Source of the DNA: Liolophura sinensis
Lineage: Eukaryota; Mollusca; Polyplacophora; Chitonida; Chitonidae
DNA length: 64,000 nt
Direction: 5' to 3'
Assembly (NCBI RefSeq): GCF_032854445.1
Contig: NC_088300.1
Coordinates: forward strand, 25,031,608 to 25,095,607
Part shown: positions 37,070 through 48,661 of the stretch, piece after piece
How the letters are laid out: each line of letters opens with the position of its first letter
How positions within the stretch are numbered: position 1 is the first letter of the stretch
Program-made: the position numbers and the translations under genes
The notes under the pieces: model-generated
What the model saw: the letters and a program-made list of their open reading frames with translations, nothing else
Databases searched by the model: none
Told to the model about the DNA's origin: nothing

Positions 37070-38900
37070 CACTCACTACCAGAGATTTAATCCAAGTCCA
37101 AAACCAGATGGAATCGATGGCTTGCAAACAATACTGACATGAGTAACGACTGTTGTTTGTACAATGTACACAGGTGAATACCTTAATGGAATCGGTAAAA
37201 CTAAAATTCTGTTTTTATGACTTTGGACTGTCGCCAAGTCAGTGGGCAGTATAAGTGTCAAACTTTCCTACTGATAGGAACTCAGTCCTACCGACAACAG
37301 CTGACCTACTCTGTAACAAATACTTTTTGTACACATTTATGGCTTGATTCCACGGCGAAACAAAATAATTTGAATTGCTTTTAATTGTGATCTATACCAA
37401 GTAAGTGAATTAGTATAGGCGTCCTGACTACGTGAGTTGAGTGTAACAAATACTTTTGGGGATGGTTATACTTCCTATATAACAAGTCTGATACTTCAGA
37501 AAAAAAACGGCTAATGTTATTAACTTAATCCATGTCTTTTCCCTTGGCTATTGACCTAATTGCTAATCGAGATTGCCCACCTGCCGTGTTCTGGTAAACT
37601 CGGCGTTACCTTATGGAACATTGTATTAGGCATTATTGAATGGCTACGCATTTAACATTTCCCTGCCACTAGTGATGGTGTGCGCAAGATGGTGAAACAG
37701 GGCTGCAGAAGAATTTCATATATCATATTTTTATGGTTATCAGACTGTCAGCCAGAACAAAAATAATGAGACAAGGAGCCAATCTTGGCCGTGATTTTCT
37801 TGTTTGGTTTCGCCTTGTTGCAACAGAGCGGGGACAACAGAGGCTGCCATTCTGACATCCCATATTCTCTGGATAAGGAATCTGTTGGCAAATCTCCTAT
37901 TCTGGTCGGCTCTTGTCACAAAGCAGTTATACAGGAATTACCTCCCCTACTCAATTGATCTTTACAGCACAAAAGGAACAGGGCTGTACTCTCTGAATTC
38001 ACGTTCCATTTCGTATCTCGAGATCAATGTAACAAATGTCACAAGATCGAAGTCGGAAGAATGACACTGAAAGACAAAGTAGAAGATGATATTTTCAGAC
38101 TGATTTATTTTGACATTTTTCCAATATTCCAAAGACAAATAGCTTCCACAACGCTGACTGAAGCCACGCAAAACGTTCAAGTTTGCTAATGCTCCATCTC
38201 GCCAGTTCTCATAGATCCCAAAGCTATCTGTGACTGTACTGACACTTTACAATAGTTATCACAGACTTACATAAGACAAAGTTTATGGCCTAAGCAAAAT
38301 CCGTTTAAACTAATGAGGAAAGGTAGTACACAACAAACAAGCCTGTAAATCATAGCGTTTCTTAAGAAAGCAAAACTAAGACCAAATGGAACGAGATCAG
38401 AAAGTTGTCTTTCTTGTGACATCTCTCAGTGAAGCCATAGGCCCCTACAAGTGACCGGTGTGCTGACACTAAATCTGACCAGTGAGGCAAGAAAGTATCA
38501 TGAATTATGGTGGAATTGGCACATCATAAGGCGTGTGGTCTGTCAAGGAAAACCGATCGGCAGCGTTAGTGGCCAGAGAAAGGTGATATGAATAATGAAA
38601 AATATGCGTTGTTCCGAAAAGATCATACTCATTAATCGTTATATATTTTATCTGTCAGACTGGCACTATTTGATGCTGCGCATGCACACGTGAAATTGTC
38701 TCATTACCCTATTATAGGGTGGCTGGCCACAATTGTGAGCCTTTGCATGAATCCAGTACAGTTTGACTACTTGTGGACAGATTCTCACCAAATTCTCATT
38801 GCGAAAATTTTCCTGACTAATTCGATCGCGGCCAGTGTTATGGACTGTCGCAGATTCCAGTTAACAGTTTGAACAACAATATTCATTATATCGTGAAGAG
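37070..38900 (+). repeat. Diverged repeat unit copy U3
   Basis: Third copy, with anchors TCGATGGCTTGCAAACAATA at about 37113 (27113 in U1), GCCAAGTCAGTGGGC at about 37233 (27231), GACTGTCAGCC at about 37742, GGCAAATCTCCTATTCTGGT at about 37885 (34788 in U2), TGATTTATTTTGACATTTTT at about 38100 (35008), AGCAAAACTAAGACCAAATG at about 38368 (35975) and TATTATAGGGTGGCTGG at about 38710 (36315). It carries neither the SINE seen at the matching site of U1 nor a minisatellite. Confidence 0.72.
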
Positions 38901-39196
38901 TTTGCCTGAAATGCTTAAGCAAAAAGTGTTCAGTCGTTGCAGGGTGTAAAATAACAAAATCACATGCTACGATTCTACGTAATATCTTAAACATTCTACT
39001 GGGCTTTTTTCAGTATACAAGTCTCCTGCCGTTTACTTCTTTCCCTCTGTGAAACAGGTTTGGAATCTATGTTAGCAGCTGAAATTCATCCCACCTGGGC
39101 GACTCACAGTGACTCGGGCATCACATTTATTGTAGCGTAGCGTGACGATAGGTGTAATTGACTCTTTCTGGATAGGGGGGGGGGGTCCATCATCGA

Positions 39197-39417
39197 AGGG
39201 GTTAGCAATGACTCAGGAGCCTCCCACCAATGCGGTCGCTGTGAGTTCAAGTCCAGCTCATGCTGGCTTCCTCTCCGGCCGTGTGTGGGAAGGTCTGGCA
39301 TCAACCTGCGGATGGTCCTGGGATTCCCCCGGGCTCTATCCGGTTTCCTCTCACCATAATGCTGACTGCCGTTGTATAAGGGAAAAATTAAATAAATGAA
39401 TAAATAAATAAATAAAT
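39197..39417 (+). mobile_element. SINE family 1 copy with a degraded 5' head
   Basis: From AGCAATGACTCAGGAGCCTC through GAGTTCAAGTCCAGCTCATG (B box intact), CTCTCCGGCCGTGTGTGGGA, AACCTGCGGATGGTCCTGGG, ATTCCCCCGGGCTCTATCCG, CATAATGCTGACTGCC and TTGTATAAG, then an AAATAAAT tail to 39417. The A-box end is missing or scrambled; a run of 12 G residues lies just upstream (39174-39185). The TTCTTGAGTACGGCG tail motif is deleted. Confidence 0.9.
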
Positions 39418-41618
39418 CTGGATACGTATGTTAGTCGATGGCACAATACATTGTGTCTACAAGACAATGTATCAAGCAGTTTTATTGACCCCAAATATCA
39501 TGCACAGAATCCTGGAATCCTCTGTATCAATGAAAGATTTATAGTCAAACCATTCTGCCTCTTCACAAATGTGTTTAATTTCTTTATTCTGAAACAACAA
39601 CAACAAAAAGAAAATTTTTTCCTTGCGGTAAAACCTTTTAAAATCTTTTCTATTCGTAGAACGCACAAGATATCTTCCGATCTGGAGTCCATTACCACCG
39701 ATAGAAGACTGAGTGTTACAACATTTGGATTTTTACTATGCGTATGTCGTCTTTACGGCCAGCTTCTCTGGGACACAATCTCGCCTAAATTACCGTTGCA
39801 AATGACAGATGTGTGGACAGGCTCAGAAACAGTGACAATATCAATAGACTGGTGACAGAATAAAGCAATGATTTATGTCCTGTTATCACGGTCAGCTAAT
39901 TTCTGTATACAGACTCTTTAAAGGGACCAGCTCGATTTAATGCGACAACCAATGATAAAGACTAAATGCACGCCTTTGGATTTCATATCCGCCTGACGTA
40001 ATCGATGGAAGCTATCAAATAGCTAACACAATCTTACATCATGTAGCAAAATTGTCTGCTTAGCCATTTGTCAAACTGAGCTTTGTAAGCAGTCCAATCC
40101 ACAGCTAAAGTAATAAGAGCAATAATGCAGACATGTCTGTTATAGCAAGAACTACCATTTAGCATTAAATTAATTGTTTGCGTTCTAGAGTGTACCAGAA
40201 TTTGTGATCTTCGTATCCATGCAGCTGTTCATACGTTCAACAGTTATCATGGTTCACATGCTTGTGCTTACTAACTACGTTACTTGTATTCCTCTGCGTA
40301 CTTGTTTTAGTTTATCATTAACGAAGCTTTGGGTTTATGGTGAAGAGAGAAAAAATCATCAAATGGTGGCCGACATAACAGAACTAGGTCGAATGTTCGG
40401 ACGTCAGTTATCCTTTATACTGCTATTTCATGTTTCAGTAACACGAACGCCATGCGAGAGACGACGACTTATGACTAGTTTGCCGCGAGAAAAGCATACC
40501 AATTGATACTTTACTGGTATGTAGTTGTTAATTCAGTTTCTGATACTGTTGTTACTGTTGTTAATACAACAATTAAATTAAACTTAGTTTGTGTCTAGTT
40601 CTCATTGCGGGATAGTGCGTCCACGAAAGAAGCTCGGTAATCCAAAATACGAATTCTTGAAAAATTTGATAACTATGCGTTATTATGCCCTCCATCACCG
40701 TACAGGTTCTAGAAGTTAATGTTAATGTTATAAAACTGTAGAAACATCACCACTGCACGACAACAAAATAAGGAGATATTCATTCTCGATCACAACAAGA
40801 GACGAAGTATATTCTCTAACCGTGTAAGCTTCGTTTAGATTACTTTTAAAACCGACCTCATGTCTTTTATGCAGTTTTTGTGCATTCAATTTTTTTTGGC
40901 TGATTCACTTTTTGTCTGTATGGATCGAAAATACTCACGTGTGGTTCGTCAACAAGCACTTCGCCAACTGGTTCCGTTACATGTCACACTATCTTCACTG
41001 CATGATGCCCGTCCTGCTGAAATAATTTTTTGGCAGTGTATAAAAAAGTAATATCTGTTTTCGCTCTTGAAGTAAAATTCATCCTGACATTTCAAGTTAA
41101 GTTGTTTCCAAGTTATTGACTTCGATTATTCCTCTGACAAAATAAACACTCCAACATTTTTAATCCAGGTTCATGTTTGTTTAAACCCAGTGATACTGTA
41201 ATTAGAAAGTCATATATGTTCATCTGTCAGTGCTTGTGGTGCCTTAATTGGTGAGACTAAACGGTCGACCACGCTCGTCTGGCCATTTGCTCTGTTAACG
41301 TTCGCTGAAGAACACTCGGCTTCCAGGAATATATGATGTGTATAGTCTGTACCCCATATGAGGGAAAAGCGTCTCGGTAATTTTTGCCAAAGGTCTGTGG
41401 TCATAGATTCACAATAAAAATTTTCACAATGATAAAAAATATGCTTTGGTCTTGGCTGATGCAAAATGAGATCACTGAAGAGGATTGGGTTGTCATATGT
41501 ACAAAAGACTCTCCTTATAGGTGAGGACAGTAGAGCATGTTCTTTAACATGAAGTGTAAGCCGAATTAGGAATTTGTTGATAAAGCTGCTAATCTCATAA
41601 ACTCAAGCCACAATTTTC

Positions 41619-41889
41619 TATCTGATTCTATCTGATTGATGTTTTACGCCGTACTCAAGAATATTTCACTTATACGACGGTGGCCAGCATTATGGTGGGT
41701 GGAAACCGGGCACAGCCCGGGGGAAACCCACGACCATCCGCAGGTTGCTGGCAGACCTTCCCACTTACGGCCGGAGAGGAAGCCAGCATGAGCTGGACTT
41801 GAACTCACAGCGACCGCATTGGTGAGAGGCTCCTGGGTCATTACGCTGCGCTAGCTCGCTAATCGACTGAGCCACGGAGGCCCCCCCCC
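41619..41889 (-). mobile_element. SINE family 1, full-length copy with 11-bp target-site duplication
   Basis: Full element in minus orientation: head at the right (rc of GGCCTCCGTGGCTCAGTCGA), B box rc of GAGTTCAAGTCC at about 41806, the GGGCACAGCCCGGGGGAAAC segment present, and tail rc of GAGTACGGCGTAAAACATC. Perfect 11-bp direct repeats CCACAATTTTC flank it (41608-41618 and 41890-41900). The 3' tail is unusual, a repeat of AATCAGAT rather than AAAT. Extra G residues precede the head (a C run on the plus strand at 41881-41891). Confidence 0.95.
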
Positions 41890-42606
41890 CCACAATTTTC
41901 AGTTATACATAAAAAATTGCACGATTTACCTCCCTTTACAATTTAGACACATCAGCTCAAAACAACGATGTATTGATGTTAACTGCCATTATTTCTTTCG
42001 GTGTAAGTCGGTGTAAGACTTATCACAAGAATGAATTTGAAAGAAGTGCATGTAGTAGATGATTTTATGAATCTAATTTATACGCACATTTTTGAAATAT
42101 CACAAACACAGCCATTTAAGCTTGCACTACATGCGCCAAAGGAAAGATGAATTTACCCCCGTGGCGTGTGATAGTTCTTACAGCTTGCTATAAGTTAAAA
42201 ATTTAGAACTACAGACACATTTCATATTTTGAAATATAGGCATCATCTGTGTACTGGTCATGTTTCTATGAAAAGTAAATAAAGTGTATGTGTCAAAGTA
42301 GTTTAAAACAAAAGGAGATACTTTTCATACACACAGTAAACGTATATAAATCAGTCCAGGACATATTTTTCGTGAACAGTCTAGCGCCCCGATATTTTGT
42401 TACAGTGCAAAATGTTTTCGTTTTTAATGTAAGAGATTCGGCACTCTCAACGGTTACTCGTATCCAGAATAAGCCAGCTGGTATAGTAAAATGCTTGGAC
42501 GTGGAATAAACATGGGAATCAAATTCACGGGCGTTTAATAAAGCTGCAAAACCCGACCTTCAGTCACAACTAGCAGAGCGACTGAATTTCTTTCACTTCT
42601 GTACAG

Positions 42607-42628
42607 TAATAATAATAATAATAATAAA
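42607..42628. repeat. (TAA)n microsatellite
   Basis: Seven tandem TAA trinucleotides followed by AAAC; a simple sequence repeat. Confidence 0.9.
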
Positions 42629-42685
42629 ACATGTACTTTGGTATCTGCCAGCACTGAGAGGTTTGAACAAGGACACAAGACTGAT

Positions 42686-42884
42686 TTGAGTGGTGCTAGT
42701 ATAATGTGACTGGATGAGGTGTCATGCCTGGTGTTTTCAGTATGATATTCAGTGGCGACACCACTTTGGCGGCATTGAATCCGCCACAAAAAGACACAGT
42801 ATATGTACTCATGCACAATGATTCCTTGCCGTCATATGACTTAAGCATCGCTAAGTATACAGCGTAAAAACCCAAGGAAACATA
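42686..42884 (+). mobile_element. SINE family 2, 5'-truncated copy
   Basis: Body blocks GTGGTGCTAGTATAATGTGA, CTGGATGAGGTGTCATGCCT, GGTGTTTTCAGTATGATATT, CAGTGGCGACACCACTTTGG, then the 3' end TTCCTTGCCGTCATATGACT, TAAGCATCGCTAAGTATACA and GCGTAAAAACCCAAGG. The end corresponds to CGTCGTCATATGACTGAAAA and GTACGACGTAAAACCC in the copy at 33306-33630. The tRNA-like head is missing. Confidence 0.82.
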
Positions 42885-43136
42885 CATATACCTATCTGGC
42901 ATTTGCTTCCAATAAAATTCTTTGAGTATTCCCAAAAAGAAACCTCTGGCAGACATTGATGACGGGAATGTAAAGCCATGCACAAGGCTTAGTATACAGG
43001 CGTGGGAATTAAAAAAGAGGTTATCGTTCTGAATCTGGAAACAAGCGCCATTAAGAGCCTCACATCGCCATGTCACAACACGACAGCAAAATGCCCATTG
43101 GCCTGACTCTCACTATTTGACATTGCACGCATGTCC

Positions 43137-43260
43137 AGGAATGACCTGTTTATACACGATGTAATATCCGAAATGACCTCATTATATACGATGTCACATC
43201 AGAAATGACCTGGTTATAAATGATATCATATTAGAAATGATATCATTATACCTCATATCA
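43137..43260. repeat. About 32-bp tandem repeat, about 4 diverged units
   Basis: GGAATGACCTGTTTATACAC, GAAATGACCTCATTATATAC, GAAATGACCTGGTTATAAAT and GAAATGATATCATTATACCT follow at about 32-bp intervals, each ending in a GATGTNANATC-like stretch. The units are quite diverged, so the array is old. Confidence 0.82.
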
Positions 43261-44289
43261 CCCCTGAGCGCAGCTGTCGCCCCAAAAGGTATTCCAACAG
43301 ACGGTTGCAAACAACTAAAAATCTATACCGTCTTCGGCATATTGCTCTCAGGGAACGTACAGTAAACGTCAAGACAGGCATATCCGCGTTCGGATTTAGC
43401 GTGTATGTATGGTACCCATAAGCTGTATGTTCTTGGCTTCTGTTTGGGTGATGTCAGTTATCTAGTCGTGTTATAAAATCGATCCAAATAGCCACTGGCA
43501 TTATACATGTGCATCAAACAAAGTGTATTGTAGGGATGAAAGTTTAAACTACACAAAACCACCACTCACGGCCATCCGAACTTGGCCAAGCTAGCATGTG
43601 GTACAAGAACCAAATTCTGGATCACTGTACATGCTAACACATTACGGCAAATTTCCGCACGGGTTAATAAAAAAAGTTGACATGACTTACATCCCCTTGT
43701 CAAGAGAAGTTAAATCGCCTGTTTTCATAACCAGTCCATTGTTACACTATATACAGGAAATGGCATGGTGACCCATCAATCAAATTGAACATAACCATAA
43801 TGCCAAACGAAACCATATATCTGCGGTGTAGCATAGGGTTCCTTTCCGTGTAACAACTCCAATGCTTCACCTTCTATGGTCGTTAACTTGTGCTGATTAA
43901 GGCTTGATATACCCTACTTATCTTAAGAATTTTTCCGGGATTTTTCAGAGATTGATCAAGAATATACTCAAGAACAACGCTGTCAAATAATTATCATATT
44001 ATCAATGTAATGATAATGATTATTCTCAAAGTATATTGAATTTAATCATTTGTTTAAGAAAAAAGGTTGGATTTTCCGAGTAAAATGCCAAATGATATTT
44101 AACATAGCAAATGCAGTGAAAGCTTAGTCCTTCTGGAAATGAATGTATTAAAAATGTAAAACTGTGTTGAAATTTCATTGGATTAGAATAGAAAGAGGCG
44201 TCTAAAGCTTGCGTTCGAGGCACGTCCGTTTGTCCGGCATTTTTCTCAGGCAATTTACTCGAGCGTTCATCGCCTTCTGTTCCTGTTGT

Positions 44290-45660
44290 CCTCTTACACG
44301 TTTCGTCATCATCTCTTCATTTTGTCCTCTTGCACGTTCTCCACCTGCTGTTCATCTTGTTCTCTTGGACTTTCGCCACCTGCCGTTCATTTTGTCCTCT
44401 TAGACGTTCGCCATTCTCTGTTCATCTTGTCCTCTAGACGTTCACCATTCTCTGTTCATCTTGTCCTCTAGGCATTCACCATTCTCTACTCATCTTGTCC
44501 TCTTAGACGTTCACCATTCTCTATTCATCTTGTCCTCTTGCACCTTCACTACTATCTGTTCATCTTGTCTTTTTGCACGTTCGTCGCCTTCTGGTTCTTT
44601 GTCTTTTTGCACGTTCGTCACCTTCTGTTGCTGTTGTCCTCTTGGGCCTCCTCCACCATCTGTTCATCTTGTCCTCTTGGACGTTCGCCATTCTGTGTTC
44701 ATCTTGTCCTCTTAGACGTCCGCCATTCTCTGTTCATCTTGTCCTCTTAGACGTTCACCATTCTCTACTCATCGTGTCCTCTTGCACCTTCGTTGCTATC
44801 TGTTCATCTTGTCTTTATGCACGTTCGTTGCCTTCTGTTCATCTTCTCTTTTTGCACGTTCGTCACCTTCTGTCCCTGATGTCCTCTTCCACGTTCGTCA
44901 CCTTCTGTTGCTGTTGTCCTCTTGGGCCTCCTCCACCTTCTGTTCATCTTGTCCTCTTAGACATTCACCATTCTCTGTTCATCTTGTCCTCTTAGACGCT
45001 CACCATTCTCTATTCATCTTGTCGTCTTGCACTTTCACTACCATCTGTTCATCTTGTCTTTTTGCACATTCGCCACCTTCTGTTCCTGTTGTCTTTTTGC
45101 ACATTCGCCACCTTCTGTTCCTGTTGTCTTCTTGCACTCTCGTCACCTTCTATTCCTGCTGTCCTCTTGCACGTTTGTCACATTCTGTTCCTGTTGTCCT
45201 CTTGCACTCTCGTCACCTTCTGTTCCTGTTGTCCTCTAACACGTTCGTCACCTTCTGTTCCTGCTGTCCTCTTGCACGTTCGTCACCTTCTGTTCCTGTT
45301 GTCCTCTTGCACTCTCGTCACCTTCTGTTCCTGTTGTCCTCTTGCACGTTCGTCACCTTCTGTTCCTGTTGTCCTCTAACACGTTCGTCACCTACTATTC
45401 CTGTTGTCATCTTGCACATTCGTCACCTTCTGTTTCTGCTGTCCTCTTGCACATTCGTCACCTTCTGTCCTCTTGCACGTTCGTCACCTACTGTTCCTGT
45501 TGTCCTCTTGCACATTTGTCACCTTCTGTTCACCTGGTCTCCTTGTTGTTATATTGCCCTCGTGGACGTTCGCCACCTGCTGTTAATCTTGTCCTCTTGG
45601 AGAGTCGCCACAATCCTTTCGTCTTAAAGTGTCCCCTTGGACGTTCGACACCATTCGGTC
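44290..45660. repeat. 35-bp minisatellite, array 1, about 39 units
   Basis: The main unit is CTTCTGTTCCTGTTGTCCTC plus TTGCACGTTCGTCAC (35 bp). The left half is enriched for a variant with CATCTTGTCCTCTTAGACGT and TCACCATTCTCTGTT; the right half for the CACGTTCGTCACC type. Within the right half, GCACTCTCGTCAC and TAACACGTTCGTC variants alternate, suggesting higher-order structure. Because 35 is not a multiple of three and the unit is stop-poor, frames rotate through all three phases every 105 bp and stay open for long distances, including a 281-codon frame at 44782-45627. Such a frame has a 35-residue period rich in S, C, L, F and V. I regard these frames as by-products of the repeat, not genes. 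Confidence 0.96.
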
Positions 45661-45790
45661 ATCTTGTTCTTTTATATTAAGAAGTTAGTCATAAATTCTG
45701 GCAGACTTCACGTTGAGGGATTCACGATCAATAATACGAGTCGGTTGACTGGAAATACAGTAGGCCCTATAGTCTATAGACAACAGGCAA

Positions 45791-47949
45791 GCTAAAAATT
45801 GCCGTTGCACATGACAGATGTGTGGGCAGGCTCAGAAACAGTGACAATATCAATAGACTGGGGACAGAATACGTCAATGATTTGTGTCCTGTTATCACGG
45901 TCAGCTAATTTCTGTATACAGGCTCTTTAAAGGGACCAGCTTGATTTAATGCGACAACCAATGATAAAGACTAAATGCACGCCTTTGGATTTCATATCCG
46001 CCTGAAGTAATCGATGGAAGCTATCAAATAGCTAACACAATCTTACATCATGTAGGAAATTGTCTGCTTAGCCATTTGTCAAACTGAGCTTTGTAAGCAG
46101 TCCAATCCACAGCTAAAGTAATAAGAGCAATATTGCAGACATGTCTGTTATAGCAAGAACTACCATGTAGCATTAAATTAATTGTTTGCGTTCTAGAGTG
46201 TACCAGAATTTGTGATCTTCGTATCCATGCAGCTGTTCATACGTTCAACAGTTATCATGGTTCACATGCTTGTGCTTACTAACTACGTTACTTGTATTCC
46301 TCTGCATATTTGTTTTAGTTTATCTTTAACGAAGCTTTGGGTTTATGGTGAAGAGAGAAAAAAATCATCAAATGGTGGCCGACATAACAGAACTAGGTCG
46401 AATGTTCGGACGTCAGTTATCCTTCATACTGCTATTTCATGTTTCAGTAACACGAACGCCATGCGAGAGACGACGACTTATGACTAGTTTGCCGCGAGAA
46501 AAGCATACCAATTGATACTTTACTGGTATGTAGTTGTTAATTCAGTTTCTGATACTGTTGTTAATACAACAATTAAATTAAACTTAAGTTGTGCCTTGTT
46601 CTCATTGCGGGATAGTGCGTCCACGAAAGAAACCCGGTAATCCAAAATAAGAATTCTTGAAAAATTTGATAACTATGCGTTATTATGCCCTCCATCACCG
46701 TACAGGTTCTAGAAGTTAATGTTAATGTTATAAAACTGTAGAAACATCACCACTGCACGACAACAAAATAAGGAGATATTCATTCTCGATCACAACAAGA
46801 GACGAAGTATATTCTCTAACCGTGTAAGCTTCGTTTAGATTACTTTTAAAACCGACCTCATGTCTTTTATGCAGTTTTTGTGCATTCAATTTTTTTTGGC
46901 TGATTCACTTTTTGTCTGTATGGATCGAAAATACTCACGTGTGGTTCGTCAACAAGCACTTCGCCAACTGGTTCCGTTACATGTCACACTATCTTCACTG
47001 CATGATGCCGTCCTATTGAAATAATGCTTTTGGCAGTGTATAAAAAAGTAATAACTGTTTTCGCTCTTGAAGTAAAATTCATCCTGACATTTCAAGGAAA
47101 AATTCAGTTTGTGATAACCAGTTTCCAAGTTATTGACTTCGATAATTCCTCTGACAAAATAAAAACTCCAACATTTTAACCAAGTTTCATGTTTGTTTGT
47201 CTTTTTGCACGTTGGACGAACCCTGTTCCTGTTGTCCACTTGCACGTTCGTCTCCTTCTGTTCCTGCTGTCCTCTTGCACATTCGTCACCTTCTGTTCCT
47301 GTTGTCCTCTTGCACGTTCGTCTCCTTCTGTTCCTGTTGTCCTCTTGCACGTTCGCCACCTTCTGGTCCTGCTGTCCTCTTGCACGTTCGTCTCCTTCTG
47401 TTCCTGTTGTCCTCTTGCAAGTTCGTCACCTAGTGTTCCTGTTGTCATCTTGAACGTTCGTCACCTACTGTTCCTGTTGTACTCTTGCACGTTCGTTACC
47501 TTCTGTTCCTAATGTCCTCTTGCACATTCGTCACATTCTCTCTTCTTGCACGTTCGTCACCTACTGTTCCTGTTGTCCTCTTGCACGTTCGTCACCTACT
47601 AATCCTGTTGTCCTCTTGCATGTTCATCTCCTTCTGTTCCTGTTGTCCTCTTGCACGTTCGTCACCTACTGTTCCTAATCTCATCTTGCACATTTGTCAC
47701 CTTCTGTTCACAAGGTCGCCTTGTTGTCATATTGCCCTCGTGGACGTTCGCCACCTGCTGTTAATCTTGTCCTCTTGGATAGTCGCCACAATCCTTTCAT
47801 CTTGAAGTGTCCCCTTGGACGTTTGACACCATTCGATCATCTTGTTCTTTTATATGGAGATGTTAGTCATAATTCTGGCAGACTTCACGTTGAGGGATTC
47901 ACGATCGATAATACTAGTCGGTTGACTGGAAATACAGTAGGCCCTATAG
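45791..47949 (+). repeat. Young tandem duplication, right copy (lacks about 3 kb)
   Basis: 45791-47198 matches 39783-41183 closely (for example TGTGATCTTCGTATCCATGC at 46211 and 40203; TTTTTTTTGGCTGATTCACT at about 46891 and 40891). At 47198 it passes straight into the 35-bp array, whereas the left copy has another 3 kb first. Small differences include a 9-bp loss in a GTTGTTACT run at about 46560 and a different sequence around 47096-47120. The right end (47877-47949, GGCAGACTTCACGTTGAGGG to GGCCCTATAG) matches 45702-45775. Confidence 0.92.
47199..47860. repeat. 35-bp minisatellite, array 2, about 18 units
   Basis: Same unit as at 44290-45660 (TTCTGTTCCTGTTGTCCTCT, TGCACGTTCGTCACC), with about half as many copies. 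Its last 160 bases (ATTGCCCTCGTGGACGTTCG, CCACCTGCTGTTAATCTTGT, then CGCCACAATCCTTTC) match the end of array 1 almost base for base. A C-to-T rich variant with CGTTCGTCTCCTTC is frequent here and rare in array 1. Open frames occur on both strands. Confidence 0.96.
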
Positions 47950-48661
47950 GCAACTTTGTCTAGTAACTTGACAACTGACAATGCCTTTGTTCTAAATGAC
48001 AAGAGAAAGGGCATTCTTTTCGTAGCAGAAAGTTTTTAACTATATTAATTGTTTTCTGTCAAAACGTTTAGATATCTCATTTGGTAAATGATCAAATTGA
48101 GGAATAAGTTAACAAATTTCAGGTAGTGTGGTAGCAAATATCCCAGATGGGAACAAATCATGTCAGATATCCTACAAGTATAATAAACTTGACGCCATAA
48201 CTCTTCCCATTTCTTTTCGATGCAGAGACATTGAAACTATATTTGACGATCATTAAGAAAACTGACAAACATACGTTACAATGGGAATCGAAAGGAATTA
48301 CCATTCACATTGATATATAATGCCGTTCATTTCATATAATGTGCAGCGATTAATGTCTTTATCCCTTGCTTTAAAAAATCGTCATGCATGAGTTTATTCC
48401 GACATGTCTTTACCCTATATACCGATAACTCCGCGTGATTTCCTCTGAAAGCTCTTATCTACTTTTCATGCTCACCCAGAAAAGGTGTTCATTGCCATGT
48501 ATGGTAAAAAAAATATGTTGACTAATGTTATGCGGATTATTCGTCAGTTTACTCCATGCAGATGCTACCAGTCATAGTTAATTAGTTAATAGACAGATGT
48601 CGACTGGCCATCCATCAGTGAATCTTCAGGCTGCAATCAAGAAGTCCACAGAACCTGGCGT

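Larger units (their letters stand above)
41184..44215. other. Segment present only in the left copy of the young duplication
   Basis: It holds one full family 1 SINE, one family 2 SINE fragment, an (ATA)n run at 42607-42628, a 32-bp tandem repeat at 43137-43260, and weak matches to the older repeat units (GAATTTGTTGATAAAGCTGC at about 41569; CACTATTTGACATTGC at about 43110). No gene is supported. The matching place in the right copy is a direct junction near 47198. Confidence 0.7.
39783..45780 (+). repeat. Young tandem duplication, left copy
   Basis: The left part (39783-41183) matches 45791-47198 at roughly 97% by eye. The right part (the 35-bp array plus a terminal block ending about 45775 with GGTTGACTGGAAATACAGTA and GGCCCTATAG) matches 47198-47949. 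The middle, about 41184-44215, is absent from the right copy. The left part also carries a weak match to the 26.57/32.30 kb anchor of the older unit (TGATTTATGTCCTGTTATCA at about 39870). Frames inside the left part are not conserved in the other copy: single-base indels break both 40204-40506 and 40860-41051. Confidence 0.9.

Noticed and set aside
40204-40506. 100-codon frame in the left copy of the young duplication as a gene
   Set aside because: The nearly identical right copy has a one-base insertion in an A run (about 46360) that changes the frame, and the 40860-41051 frame is likewise broken by a one-base deletion near 47009. Neither shows coding constraint.
44209-45680. Long overlapping frames (up to 281 codons) as coding exons
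   Set aside because: Explained by the stop-poor 35-bp unit cycling through three phases; several frames are open at once and the peptide resembles no family.
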